Origin: Pseudomonas sp. ANT_J12
GTDB taxonomy: Bacteria; Pseudomonadota; Gammaproteobacteria; Pseudomonadales; Pseudomonadaceae
Assembly (NCBI RefSeq): GCF_008370045.1
Contig: NZ_VOBN01000008.1
Coordinates: 124,001 to 188,000, forward strand
Length of the DNA: 64,000 nucleotides
Reading direction: 5' to 3'
Each line of letters opens with the position of its first letter. Position 1 is the stretch's first letter. Below are positions 8,113 through 17,013 of this stretch, piece by piece. Made by a program: the position numbers and the translations under genes. The notes beneath the pieces were generated by a model. That model did not search any database, had not been told where the DNA came from, and saw only the letters and a list, made by a program, of their open reading frames with translations.

Positions 8113-11100
8113 TCAACTGGAACTTGTAACCATCAATCGACCTTCTCGCAGCTCCAACCGTCTGCTACTTGTCAGTTGATCGACTCTTTCTTCCAGCAGC
8201 GCAGTTACTTTAGCCGTAGCGCGGCCGAAGCCGAGAAGTCTCAGCGCACCAGATATCGCGTCGTCTGGACTCATGGAAAAACCCGAGATGATGATTTCTA
8301 TTAAGGCCTGATCAAGTTCTTCCGGCGCCACCCACTCAAGTTTGCGTTCGGCGGACTCCCAATGGGCCCGGCTACGGATGACAACTGGGCGATTGTCCAC
8401 CGGGTGCAGAAATTCACCCCGGCGCGAGAAGTGCCTTTGCCTAACACCCAAACCAATTGCGTTCTCCACGGCGGCAGTAATTCTCGCGCCCTGCCTTGTC
8501 ACTCCGAAAGCCTCCATGAGACGTCGGGTGACTTCAACTGAATGCACCGGAGATTCAATATCGACCACTGTGCGTATCAACTGCAGTAGATGTTCGGGTT
8601 GGTGCTGATGCAATTCCACTTGGTTAGTAACCGCAGCAAGCCGAGCCTTTTTATAAGGCAGGCTAGCGACCGGATCGACTTCGGAAACGGTTTCATCACG
8701 CAGAATTTCATGTAGAGGCTCGATCAACACTTCTTTGACCGAGGACGCATCTCGACGATTTGCTATGCGCTCTCGGGCCGCGTCAATGGCTGCCACGGTG
8801 CGAATAATTTCTTGCTGAGGATTGCGGAACCAATCGGTGCTCCAGATTCGATGGAAGTTCCAACCCAACCCTTCAAGCACACCTTGACGCAGGCGGTCGC
8901 GATCACGGGCCGAGCGCGAGCTGTGATAGGCCGCGCCGTCGCATTCGACAGCCAGCACATATCGGCCCGGGAACTCGGGGTCTTTCACGGCCAGATCGAT
9001 GAAGTACCCCGCAGTTCCGACCTGAGGCTCGACTTGATAGCCCAGATCGCGCAAGGAACGGATCACTTCATCCTCAAAAGGTGAGTCAGTAGGCTTTCCG
9101 GTTTCCATGGCGACTTCCAGTTCGCCTGTTTCTGCGTACTTCAGGAAGTTTTTCAAGGCACGTACGCCGTGTTTGGCGGTGGTATCAATCTCCAACTCAT
9201 CGCCACGGAAGTTACAAAACACGCGCATCGCCAATTTGGCCCGCGTAATCAACACGTTGAGCCGGCGATGCCCTCCATCTTTATTGAGTGGGCCGAACTC
9301 ACGAGCGATACGACCGGATTCATTGCGGCCATAACCAATGCTGATGAAGATCACATCACGCTCATCCCCCTGAATGTTTTCCAGGTTTTTTACAAAAAAT
9401 GGCTCGCTTCCCTGTGCGGTGAAAAACACTTCGGCTTGGGGTGTCTTGCGCCGCAACAACTCAACTTCAACGTTAATCAGGTCACGCTGCGGTACGCTGA
9501 ATGCCGCCACGCCCAACGAAAGCTCCGGTGTTTCCAGTGCATGTTTCATCACCGCCTGAGCAACCGCTTTGGCTTCATCCTTGTTGGTCCGTGTGCGGCC
9601 ACGGTCATACAGTGCCTGCGGTAGATAATCGAAGCTCACACCTTTGGCGTGGATATGCTGGCCTGCCGAGGGAAAGACCACCAACTTGCTTTCATAGAAC
9701 TCCACGTTGGAGACCGCGATAAGTGATTCGTGCCGGCTGCGATAGTGCCAGCGCAGATAGCGTTCCTGACTACCCGCCGCCTTAAACATGCTGAGGATAC
9801 TTTCGATGTCGGCAGTGACGTCATTTTCGTCATCAGGTGCGATGTCCCGGCTAAACAAATCGCTAGGTGGCATTTGCCGGGTATCACCCACTACCACCAC
9901 TTGTTTGCCTCGTAAAATTGCGCCGAATGCGTCGACGGCTTTCACTTGAGAGGCTTCGTCGAACACTACGACGTCGAATGCCAGCTTGCCCGGAGGAAGA
10001 AAGTTGGCGATGGACATAGGGCTCATCATGAACACGGGTTTGATTTGCTGAATGGCCCGCCCAGCCTTGTCGATCAATTGGCGAATCGGAATGTGCCGAC
10101 GCTTCTTATTCAGCTCCGCGCGCAAGATTGCCATTTCACCCGGCTGATTCACGTTAGGCATGTCCTCCCATACCTGACGCGCGAGATACGTTTGAGCGTG
10201 ATTCAATGAAGCGGTATCAAGTGCCTTGAACCTGGCAATCTGGTGTTCGTGCTTGATGCGATCAAATTGTTGTAACGGTGGCTTTTCGGCGTAGGCCTTC
10301 TGCACAAGCCCCGAATACCAGGAAAAGTCGAGAATCGCGGGTATCTGATCGGGGTTTTCGCTGCGTAGGGCGATGTTCAATAACTCGTCCAATTGGGCCT
10401 GGTGCATCTCGCCCGACAGTACATTGAGGCGAGCCAGCTGGTACAGCGCGTTGAGGCTGGACTGCCACAACTGCAAGCGCGCGCCCAAGGCAGAAAGATC
10501 CAGGCTTTGCAGTGTCTGCGCGGTGTCATCCTGCATACCGATGACTTCCAGGCCTCGTTGCAATGACTCGGTGAGACCAGCGAGATGCTCCTCGATGTCA
10601 CTCACCGTATCCCCAAGCCCACTGGCGTCCGTGTGCCCGGCGAGGAACGCGATGATCCCTTGTGGAACATGACCATTACCGAGGTCTTCGTACAACTGGA
10701 CAACCCAGGCACTGACGCGCTCGAGCACTGCCCAGTCGGACTGCTGGCGCTGCCATTGAGCACCGAAAAGGGCGCTGCCCAGGCCCTCGTGTTGGTCGTA
10801 GACCTTCTGGCTTTGTTGATAGGTCAGAACCGAATCGACCAAAAGGAGTTGTTCGGCATTACTAGCGGGCAACGCACCCTGTGCAAGCCCTTGCAAGCGA
10901 GCTTTGGCCCCGCGATAGCGCCCCGAAAACACCTTCCACCACTTGTCACCGTAAGCCAGCAGATTCTGGCGAACCTCCAACAAATCCTGCTCCCATGCGG
11001 CCTCGATCAATTGACCGCCATGGCTAGCCTTGCAGGTGCTCATGCGCTGACCTGCATCGAGTAATTCGCGAATGGCATCGCGGCGCAGCTGCCAGTCACC

Positions 11101-12885
11101 GGTACTCAGCTCTACACCTTGTAAACGGGGTGCTTCGGCCGCACGCCTTGCGGCGCGGCAGATAACAGCAACGTCGGCGAGGGTCGCAGGCTGGGTCAGC
11201 ATCAGTCGTGACGAAAGCGCCTTGGCGGCTGCGTCTAGTGCCGCTAGATGTGCACTTGCTTGTTGCAATGCGTCATTAGCGCTGTTCTGTTCAATAGGAG
11301 AAAAATAAGTTCGCTTGCTACCCCAGAATGGGTTCAGGTCTGGACGACCCATCTCCTTGAGGTGAAGTGTCAGTTCTACAACTAAATCGCGGCGCTTTTG
11401 CTGATCCGTTTGAGTCCATGACGCCATCGGCGCGAACGCAATCGTTGGCAATACGCCGTAGTTTCGCTTGAGTGCGAGGTAATGACCCAGCACCTCGACA
11501 AAATCCTGGCCACTGGCACCTACACGCGCACTAACCGCGGCGCAATACTGGTTCAAATTACCTTGTAACTGCGCCAGATTGGCCAGGTCGTCCTCACCCA
11601 CCTTAGTCAGCGGGCGACCCTGATCAAGTGTTCGACCCAGCTCCTTGAGCACCGAGGTTTTGGTGGATTTGTGGCTGTGTAATTCAAGTACCGCATCGCC
11701 TAAGTGGCATTCGTCGAGACGACGTTTAACTACTTCCAGAGCGGCCATTTTTTCGGCCACGAACAATACGGTTTTTTTCTGGGCAATCAGTTCCGCGATG
11801 ATGTTAGTGATGGTCTGCGACTTACCGGTGCCAGGTGGTCCCTGAATAACCAGGTTGGCGCCCTCGCGCACTTCGAGAATCGCTTCAGTCTGGCTACTGT
11901 CTGCATCTTTGACGAATCGCACCTCTCCTGGCTGGAGCACCGAATCGATGTTCACATCCTCGGCATAGGCAGGTCGCTGATCACCAAAGCCAGAGCCCAG
12001 TAGTCGATTGATTACCGGGTGTACATCCGGTTGCTGATCCTGCGGCCAACTCTTCGGGTCCAGATCCTTGAACATCAAAAACTTGCCAAAGGAGAAGAAA
12101 CCGAGGGCTGCCTCGTTTACTGACACTTTCCAGCGGGGTTGCTTACTAACCAGATCCGCCACTTCAGCATAAAAACCGTCGAGGCTACCTTCTGTAGTTT
12201 CGAAGCGATCTTCATTGAAGTCACAAGCCGCGAGGTCGAGACCAAAATCGGTCTTGAGCTTGGCGATTAATGACAAGTTCGGCATCAACTCGTCGCCAGA
12301 GTACTTCAGTTTAAAGGCGTCCTTTGCACCGCCACGCTCAAGAGTCACAGGCAACAGCATCAAAGGAGCCTTGCGCAAATTCTCCGAGCTATCGGCTTCA
12401 TACCAATGTAAGAAACCCAGCGCCAGAAACAGCGTGTTGACCCCTTGCTCCTCGATGAAGGCACGCGCCTCAGAATGAATCCTGAGCAATTGCAGAAAAA
12501 GCCGCTCCTCCTCCAGAACGGTCTGCAACCGCGTGTCTGTATGCCGCCGCGCTCGACCCGCCTCGTCTACCTCATTGTCGACAGCATACGACTCACCCGA
12601 ACTGTCGAGCTCATCCAATAGCAACTCATCAGTCGCAGCGTCCTGAGCGTCGTCTTCGTCTGGCAGCTCGAACCTCGCCAAAGTCACCATCCTTTGGCGC
12701 GCCTTCGGCGAAAAAGTCATAGCCTTTTCCTGCCGATAGAGCAGGTTGAACACCGATTCGGACAGCTCATCCACCACCGCCAACGTCCTGGCTGACGCGC
12801 GGAAATTCAACATGGTGTTGCGAAGGCCGATATCAAGCAGTTCCTTGCGGCTACCCTGCAGCTTTTGACTAATCCCTGAACTCAT
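8113..12885 (-). CDS. DUF4011 - SF1 (UPF1-like) helicase - MTES_1575-type nuclease - DUF3320 protein, probable defence gene
   Basis: Very large cytosolic protein (1590 residues from the ATG at 12885, which has GAGAG upstream; the frame opens 19 codons earlier). Order of parts: an N-terminal DUF4011-like domain (about 10-330); helicase domain 1A with Walker A GPPGTGKS at 349-356; Walker B in the form FDEAS within VVVFDEASQVKAVDAFGAIL; the GDTRQMPP and WHYRSRHESL motifs; domain 2A ending RRLNVLITRAKLAMRVF; a Vsr/PD-(D/E)XK-like nuclease with YFIDLAV and LAVECDGAAYHSSRSARDRDRLRQ (catalytic D, E-x-D and the RDRDR element); and a C-terminal DUF3320 domain. Proteins of this build are frequent in defence islands. 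It stands alone here, with visibly lower GC than its neighbours and REP elements on both sides, which suggests transfer. The antiviral role is inference. Confidence 0.85.
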   Translation of the reverse strand: MSSGISQKLQGSRKELLDIGLRNTMLNFRASARTLAVVDELSESVFNLLYRQEKAMTFSPKARQRMVTLARFELPDEDDAQDAATDELLLDELDSSGESYAVDNEVDEAGRARRHTDTRLQTVLEEERLFLQLLRIHSEARAFIEEQGVNTLFLALGFLHWYEADSSENLRKAPLMLLPVTLERGGAKDAFKLKYSGDELMPNLSLIAKLKTDFGLDLAACDFNEDRFETTEGSLDGFYAEVADLVSKQPRWKVSVNEAALGFFSFGKFLMFKDLDPKSWPQDQQPDVHPVINRLLGSGFGDQRPAYAEDVNIDSVLQPGEVRFVKDADSSQTEAILEVREGANLVIQGPPGTGKSQTITNIIAELIAQKKTVLFVAEKMAALEVVKRRLDECHLGDAVLELHSHKSTKTSVLKELGRTLDQGRPLTKVGEDDLANLAQLQGNLNQYCAAVSARVGASGQDFVEVLGHYLALKRNYGVLPTIAFAPMASWTQTDQQKRRDLVVELTLHLKEMGRPDLNPFWGSKRTYFSPIEQNSANDALQQASAHLAALDAAAKALSSRLMLTQPATLADVAVICRAARRAAEAPRLQGVELSTGDWQLRRDAIRELLDAGQRMSTCKASHGGQLIEAAWEQDLLEVRQNLLAYGDKWWKVFSGRYRGAKARLQGLAQGALPASNAEQLLLVDSVLTYQQSQKVYDQHEGLGSALFGAQWQRQQSDWAVLERVSAWVVQLYEDLGNGHVPQGIIAFLAGHTDASGLGDTVSDIEEHLAGLTESLQRGLEVIGMQDDTAQTLQSLDLSALGARLQLWQSSLNALYQLARLNVLSGEMHQAQLDELLNIALRSENPDQIPAILDFSWYSGLVQKAYAEKPPLQQFDRIKHEHQIARFKALDTASLNHAQTYLARQVWEDMPNVNQPGEMAILRAELNKKRRHIPIRQLIDKAGRAIQQIKPVFMMSPMSIANFLPPGKLAFDVVVFDEASQVKAVDAFGAILRGKQVVVVGDTRQMPPSDLFSRDIAPDDENDVTADIESILSMFKAAGSQERYLRWHYRSRHESLIAVSNVEFYESKLVVFPSAGQHIHAKGVSFDYLPQALYDRGRTRTNKDEAKAVAQAVMKHALETPELSLGVAAFSVPQRDLINVEVELLRRKTPQAEVFFTAQGSEPFFVKNLENIQGDERDVIFISIGYGRNESGRIAREFGPLNKDGGHRRLNVLITRAKLAMRVFCNFRGDELEIDTTAKHGVRALKNFLKYAETGELEVAMETGKPTDSPFEDEVIRSLRDLGYQVEPQVGTAGYFIDLAVKDPEFPGRYVLAVECDGAAYHSSRSARDRDRLRQGVLEGLGWNFHRIWSTDWFRNPQQEIIRTVAAIDAARERIANRRDASSVKEVLIEPLHEILRDETVSEVDPVASLPYKKARLAAVTNQVELHQHQPEHLLQLIRTVVDIESPVHSVEVTRRLMEAFGVTRQGARITAAVENAIGLGVRQRHFSRRGEFLHPVDNRPVVIRSRAHWESAERKLEWVAPEELDQALIEIIISGFSMSPDDAISGALRLLGFGRATAKVTALLEERVDQLTSSRRLELREGRLMVTSSS

Positions 12886-13291
12886 GGAGACTCTCTTGAA
12901 ACGTGGTCGAGGCTGGAAACGATGAGGCCAGATGGCCATCACTCAACGGCGGAGCATTGGATCATGAACGACGATCATCGCTATCACAACGAACTAATGG
13001 CGTCTGTAAACATTAATTTCCGTTAAGACTATAGATGCTGTTGGCATAGCTTCGAGGATATGAAGGGTTGCTTTGATATTGATGACGGACCACACGTCTC
13101 AAAAAAGCGGATTCGACGCGGCACAGGCAGGACAGGTACCAGCCAGCCGGGCATGACACCAAACCTGCGGCGAGGGAGCTTGCTCCCGCTGGGTTGCGAA
13201 GCGACCCCCAAAGAGGGACTGCTGCGCAGTCCAGCGGGAGCAAGCTCCCTCGCCACAGGTTATTCATTGTTTGTTCTATTTTTGAACGGAC
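12886..13291. other. Intergenic region upstream of the helicase gene
   Basis: About 400 bp without a supported gene. The part near 12950-13130 is moderately AT-rich and should contain the helicase promoter. The right part is occupied by the REP element at 13163-13260. Short ORFs across the REP (for example 13013-13267 on the reverse strand) translate the palindrome and are not genes. Confidence 0.6.
13163..13260. repeat. REP doublet (REPIN-like), family A
   Basis: Inverted repeat: CTGCGGCGAGGGAGCTTGC on the left is answered by GCAAGCTCCCTCGCCACAG on the right, with a shorter GCGACC / GGACTGC core between them. Two REP half-units facing each other form the REPIN arrangement known from Pseudomonas. 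Confidence 0.8.
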
Positions 13292-14332
13292 TCAACGCGC
13301 AGCCCACGCATTAAACCGCTCTTCCAGCTCCTCACCATGGTCCACCCAGAACTCCGCATCCACTGCCCGGGCCTTGGCCATGTTGGCGTCGGCGGTTGGC
13401 AGTTGCTGTTGCACTTGCGGCGGTAGCAGGGCCAAAGCCTGGCGGTGGACCGGGCCGTAGGGGATGTTTTCCGAGAACACTTTCTGGGTCTGGGGCTGGC
13501 TGGCGAAGGCGATGAAGCGCTCGGCCAGGGCCTTGTTTGGCGTGCCTTTGACCACGGCCCAGTATTCCGGGTCGTAGAGGCTTTGCGGCCAGACGATGCT
13601 CAGGTTCATGCCTTCTTTCTGCGCCGAGGCGATGCGGCCGTTGTAGGCGGCGCTCATGACCACGTCACCGGCAATCAACCACTGCGCCGGTTGGGCGCCG
13701 GCCTCCCACCACTGGATGTTCGACTTGATCTTGTCGAGCTTGGCAAAGGCGCGGCTCACGCCTTCGGGGGTGTTCAGGACTTTGTAGAGTTGATCAGGCG
13801 CGACGCCATCGGCCAGCAACGCGATTTCCAGGGTGTACTTGGCGCCTTTGCGCAGCCCGCGCTTGCCCGGGAAGTCGTTGACGTTCCAGAAGTCCGCCCA
13901 GGAGCTCGGGGTCTTGGTCAGTTTGTTCTGATCGTACGCCATGACCATCGACCACACGTAGGTGGCCACGCCGCACTCGGTAAAGGTCCCCGGCACGTAC
14001 TGGCTCTGGTCGCCAAAACTGGCGGCGTCCAGTTTCTCGAACAAACCGGCATCGCAGCCGCGCAACAGTTCCGGGCTTTCGACTTCAACCACGTCCCAAC
14101 TGGTGTGGCCGACATCGACCATGGCCTTGATCTTCGACAGCTCGCCGTTGTATTCGCCGGCGACGATGCGTCCGGCACCGCTGGCGTTGAAAGGTTGGAA
14201 GTAGGCTTTGTCCTGGGCCTGCTTGGTGACGCCGCCAAAGGAAATGACGGTCAAATCCTGCGGCGTGGCGAATGCACCAGTGCACAACAGGGCCAGGGAA
14301 AAAGGGATGCACGTACGTAAGGTTAAAGACAT
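13292..14332 (-). CDS. Periplasmic substrate-binding protein, polyamine (PotD/PotF) type
   Basis: A 346-residue exported binding protein. The ATG at 14332 (MSLTLRTCIPFSLALLC) starts a clear signal peptide cut after GAFA, with GGGAG upstream; the longer frame is not used. The mature part has the type D periplasmic fold with ISFGGVTKQAQ, DVVEVESPELLRGCDAGLFEKLD and WADFWNV-x-DFPGKRGLR, the pattern seen in spermidine/putrescine and related iron or opine binders. No permease or ATPase of the matching kind lies next to it: the divergent operon encodes the polar amino-acid type. It is therefore an orphan binding protein in this window. Confidence 0.85.
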   Translation of the reverse strand: MSLTLRTCIPFSLALLCTGAFATPQDLTVISFGGVTKQAQDKAYFQPFNASGAGRIVAGEYNGELSKIKAMVDVGHTSWDVVEVESPELLRGCDAGLFEKLDAASFGDQSQYVPGTFTECGVATYVWSMVMAYDQNKLTKTPSSWADFWNVNDFPGKRGLRKGAKYTLEIALLADGVAPDQLYKVLNTPEGVSRAFAKLDKIKSNIQWWEAGAQPAQWLIAGDVVMSAAYNGRIASAQKEGMNLSIVWPQSLYDPEYWAVVKGTPNKALAERFIAFASQPQTQKVFSENIPYGPVHRQALALLPPQVQQQLPTADANMAKARAVDAEFWVDHGEELEERFNAWAAR

Positions 14333-14747
14333 GGAACGCTCCCGCAGCTGTTTTTTTAAAATTAGGGTAAAGCCGGGCAGTGCTGGCCAGAGACCAATAA
14401 CAGTTCCATCGTGCTGGCCTCCTGGGACCGACATCGTTATGAGCAACGGCTTCCATCCGGGAACGCCGAACCACGCAGGGTGTGGCTCGATAGTGCGACA
14501 TCCCTCTACAGAGGAAAATTATTAAAAATATGCTTGGGAGCGATAAAAAAGCTCTCTAGCAGCGGATCCGACTGACGGTATTCGTCCCGCTCAAAGCGCT
14601 CTGCGACACGCTTCCCACCTTCAAGTCCTGCGCAAATCCGGGATTTTTTTGCGCCTCGTTTTGATATGTTTATTTTCAGTGTATTGATTAATGAAATATT
14701 ACGTGTCATTTATAGCCACACAAAAACAACCCCAAGGAGTCAACAAT
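14333..14747. promoter_or_regulatory. Divergent intergenic region between two ABC binding-protein genes
   Basis: 415 bp that must carry the promoters of the polyamine-type binding protein (leftward) and of the amino-acid importer operon (rightward). The last 100 bp are strongly AT-rich (14640-14720) with TTTTGATATG and GTATTGATTAATG, plausible promoter or operator sequence. The binding protein at 14748 has a strong AAGGAG at 14734. I cannot define exact -10/-35 boxes. Confidence 0.45.
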
Positions 14748-15524
14748 ATGAACAAGACAGCACTTCTAGGCGCCCTGACCCTCTGCGCCGCGAGCTTCCT
14801 GGCCCACGCCGATGAAGACAGCCTGCGCATCGGCATCGAAGCCGCTTACCCGCCCTTCTCCTACAAGACGCCGGAAGGCAACGTCAGTGGTTTCGACTAC
14901 GACATCGGCAACGCGCTGTGCGAGGAAATGAAGGTCAAGTGCGAGTGGGTGATCCAGGAGTTCGACGGCATGATCCCTTCGCTCAAAGTGCGCAAGATCG
15001 ACGCGGTGCTGTCGTCGATGTCGATCACCGAAGACCGGATGAAGTCGGTCGACTTCAGCAAAAAGTACTACCACACGCCGGGCAAGTTCGCGATGAAGGC
15101 CGGCAACGTGATCAACGATCCGCTGGTGGACCTCAAGGGCAAGAAAGTCGGGGTGCAACGCTCTTCGACCTATGACCGCTTCGCCACCGAGCAACTGGAA
15201 ACAGCCGGGGTCAGCGTCGTGCGCTACGGCTCGCAAAACGAAGCGTTCCTCGACCTCGCCTCGGGTCGCCTCGACGCCACCCTTGCCGACATTGTCAACA
15301 CCGACGAGAGCTTTATCAAAACGCCAGCGGGCAAAGGTTTCGCCCTCGTCGGGCCAGACATCAACGACCCGAAATACTTCGGTCGCGGCGCCGGGATCGC
15401 GGTGCGCAAGGGGGACAGCGTGAACACCGCACGCCTCAACACCGCGATTGACGCGATCCGCGCCAACGGCAAGTACCAGCAAGTCATGGCCAAGTACTTC
15501 GCGTTCGATATCTACGGCGAGTAA
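14748..15524 (+). CDS. Periplasmic basic/polar amino-acid binding protein (LAO/HisJ type)
   Basis: A 258-residue exported protein, first gene of an ABC importer operon. The signal peptide MNKTALLGALTLCAASFLAHA is cut after AHA; the ATG at 14748 has AAGGAG nine bases upstream, whereas the open frame begins 57 bases earlier. The SBP family 3 signature is clear: IGIEAAYPPFSYKTPEGNV, GFDYDIGNALCEEM, then DAVLSSMSITEDRMKSVDFS. These resemble the lysine/arginine/ornithine and histidine binders, so a cationic amino acid or an N-acylated derivative is the likely ligand. The permease genes follow directly. Confidence 0.92.
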   Translation: MNKTALLGALTLCAASFLAHADEDSLRIGIEAAYPPFSYKTPEGNVSGFDYDIGNALCEEMKVKCEWVIQEFDGMIPSLKVRKIDAVLSSMSITEDRMKSVDFSKKYYHTPGKFAMKAGNVINDPLVDLKGKKVGVQRSSTYDRFATEQLETAGVSVVRYGSQNEAFLDLASGRLDATLADIVNTDESFIKTPAGKGFALVGPDINDPKYFGRGAGIAVRKGDSVNTARLNTAIDAIRANGKYQQVMAKYFAFDIYGE

Positions 15525-15602
15525 CCCCTACCTGTCACCCGGGCGCCCGTCTCCGGCACGCGGCGCAGCGGTTTGTCTCGCGGTTTTTTTGAGGACTTCA
15601 TC

Positions 15603-16292
15603 ATGCTTCACGGCTACGGATCGAGCATTCTCGATGGCGCCTGGCTGACCATCAACCTGGCCCTGACCTCCATGGCCATGGCGATTGCCCTCGGCCTGAT
15701 CGGTGCAGCCTTTCGCCTGTCGCCCCTGAAATGGCTGGCCATGCTCGGCGAAAGCTACACCACGCTGATTCGCGGCATCCCGGACCTGGTGCTGATCCTG
15801 CTGATCTTCTACGGCGGCCAGGACCTGGTGAACCGCATCGCCCTTGCGCTGGGTTACACCCACTACATCGACATCAATCCCTTCATCGCCGGCGTCTGCA
15901 CCATGGGCTTCATTTTCGGCGCCTACCTCTCGGAAACCTTTCGCGGCGCGTTCATGGCGATCCCCAAAGGCCAGGCCGAAGCCGGCGCGGCGTATGGCAT
16001 GACGGGCGCACAAGTGTTCTGGCGAATCCTGGTGCCGCAGATGATTCGCTTCGCCATCCCGGGGTTCACCAACAACTGGTTGGTGCTGACCAAATCCACC
16101 GCGCTGATTTCGGTGATCGGGTTGCAGGACATGATGTTCAAAGCCAAAAACGCCGCGGATGCGACCCACGAGCCGTTCACCTTTTTCCTCGCGGTGGCGG
16201 CGCTGTACCTGATGCTCACCAGCGTGTCATTGCTGGTGCTGCGCTATCTGGAAAAACACTACTCGGTCGGCATCAAAGCCGCCGAATTGTGA
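15603..16292 (+). CDS. Amino-acid ABC transporter permease, HisQ type
   Basis: Inner-membrane permease of 229 residues with five or so hydrophobic segments. The EAA loop that docks the ATPase reads EAGAAYGMTGAQVFWRILVPQMI. The ATG at 15603 (MLHGYGSSILDGAWLT) is chosen because GAGGA lies upstream and because the N terminus then fits HisQ/ArtQ proteins. It forms a heterodimer with the next gene product. Separated from the binding-protein gene by 78 bp and from hisM by 16 bp. Confidence 0.92.
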   Translation: MLHGYGSSILDGAWLTINLALTSMAMAIALGLIGAAFRLSPLKWLAMLGESYTTLIRGIPDLVLILLIFYGGQDLVNRIALALGYTHYIDINPFIAGVCTMGFIFGAYLSETFRGAFMAIPKGQAEAGAAYGMTGAQVFWRILVPQMIRFAIPGFTNNWLVLTKSTALISVIGLQDMMFKAKNAADATHEPFTFFLAVAALYLMLTSVSLLVLRYLEKHYSVGIKAAEL

Positions 16293-16308
16293 TCGGGAGC
16301 TGCCCTCA

Positions 16309-17004
16309 ATGCTCGACTACAACCTGATCTGGGACAACCTGCCGCTGTACTTCAACGGCGCCTTGTTGACCCTCAAAGTGCTGCTGATTTCCCTGGCGTT
16401 CGGCCTGGTGCTGGCGATCCCGCTGGCCCTGATGCGCGTGTCCCGCTCACCGCTGCTCAGCTTCCCGGCGTGGCTCTACACCTACGTGATTCGCGGCACG
16501 CCGATGCTGGTGCAATTGTTCCTGATCTATTACGGCCTGGCGCAGTTCGCCGCCGTGCGGGAAAGCGCGCTCTGGCCGTACCTGTCCAGCGCGACCTTTT
16601 GCGCTTGCCTGGCGTTCGCGATCAACACCAGTGCCTACAGCGCCGAACTGCTGGCCGGCAGCCTGAAGTCCACGGCCCACGGCGAGATCGAAGCCGCGAA
16701 AGCCATGGGTATGTCGCGCTTCACCTTGTACCGGCGAATCCTGCTGCCCTCGGCCCTGCGCCGGGCGCTGCCGCAGTACAGCAACGAAGTCTTGATGATG
16801 CTGCAAACCACCAGCCTGGCGTCGATTGTCACGCTGGTGGACATCACCGGCGCTGCGCGAACGGTCAGTGCGCGGTTCTATTTACCGTTCGAGGCGTTCA
16901 TCACCGCCGGCCTGATCTACCTGGCCCTGACCTTCATTCTGGTGCGTCTGTTCAAGCTGGCCGAGCGCCGCTGGCTGGCGTACCTGGCACCGCGCAAGCA
17001 CTAA
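16309..17004 (+). CDS. Amino-acid ABC transporter permease, HisM type
   Basis: Partner permease of 231 residues. It carries YVIRGTPMLVQLFLIYYG, a hallmark of polar amino-acid permeases, and the EAA loop HGEIEAAKAMGMSRFTLYR. The ATG at 16309 is preceded by GGGAGC. It is translated in the same operon as hisQ, and the deacylase gene follows nine bases after the stop codon. Confidence 0.92.
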   Translation: MLDYNLIWDNLPLYFNGALLTLKVLLISLAFGLVLAIPLALMRVSRSPLLSFPAWLYTYVIRGTPMLVQLFLIYYGLAQFAAVRESALWPYLSSATFCACLAFAINTSAYSAELLAGSLKSTAHGEIEAAKAMGMSRFTLYRRILLPSALRRALPQYSNEVLMMLQTTSLASIVTLVDITGAARTVSARFYLPFEAFITAGLIYLALTFILVRLFKLAERRWLAYLAPRKH

Positions 17005-17013
17005 GGAGCGTGT

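Noticed and set aside
13013..13267. 84-residue ORF beginning MNNLWRGSLL
   Set aside because: Translation of a REP element; the same MNNLWRGSLL start reappears over the REP at 33483-33722.
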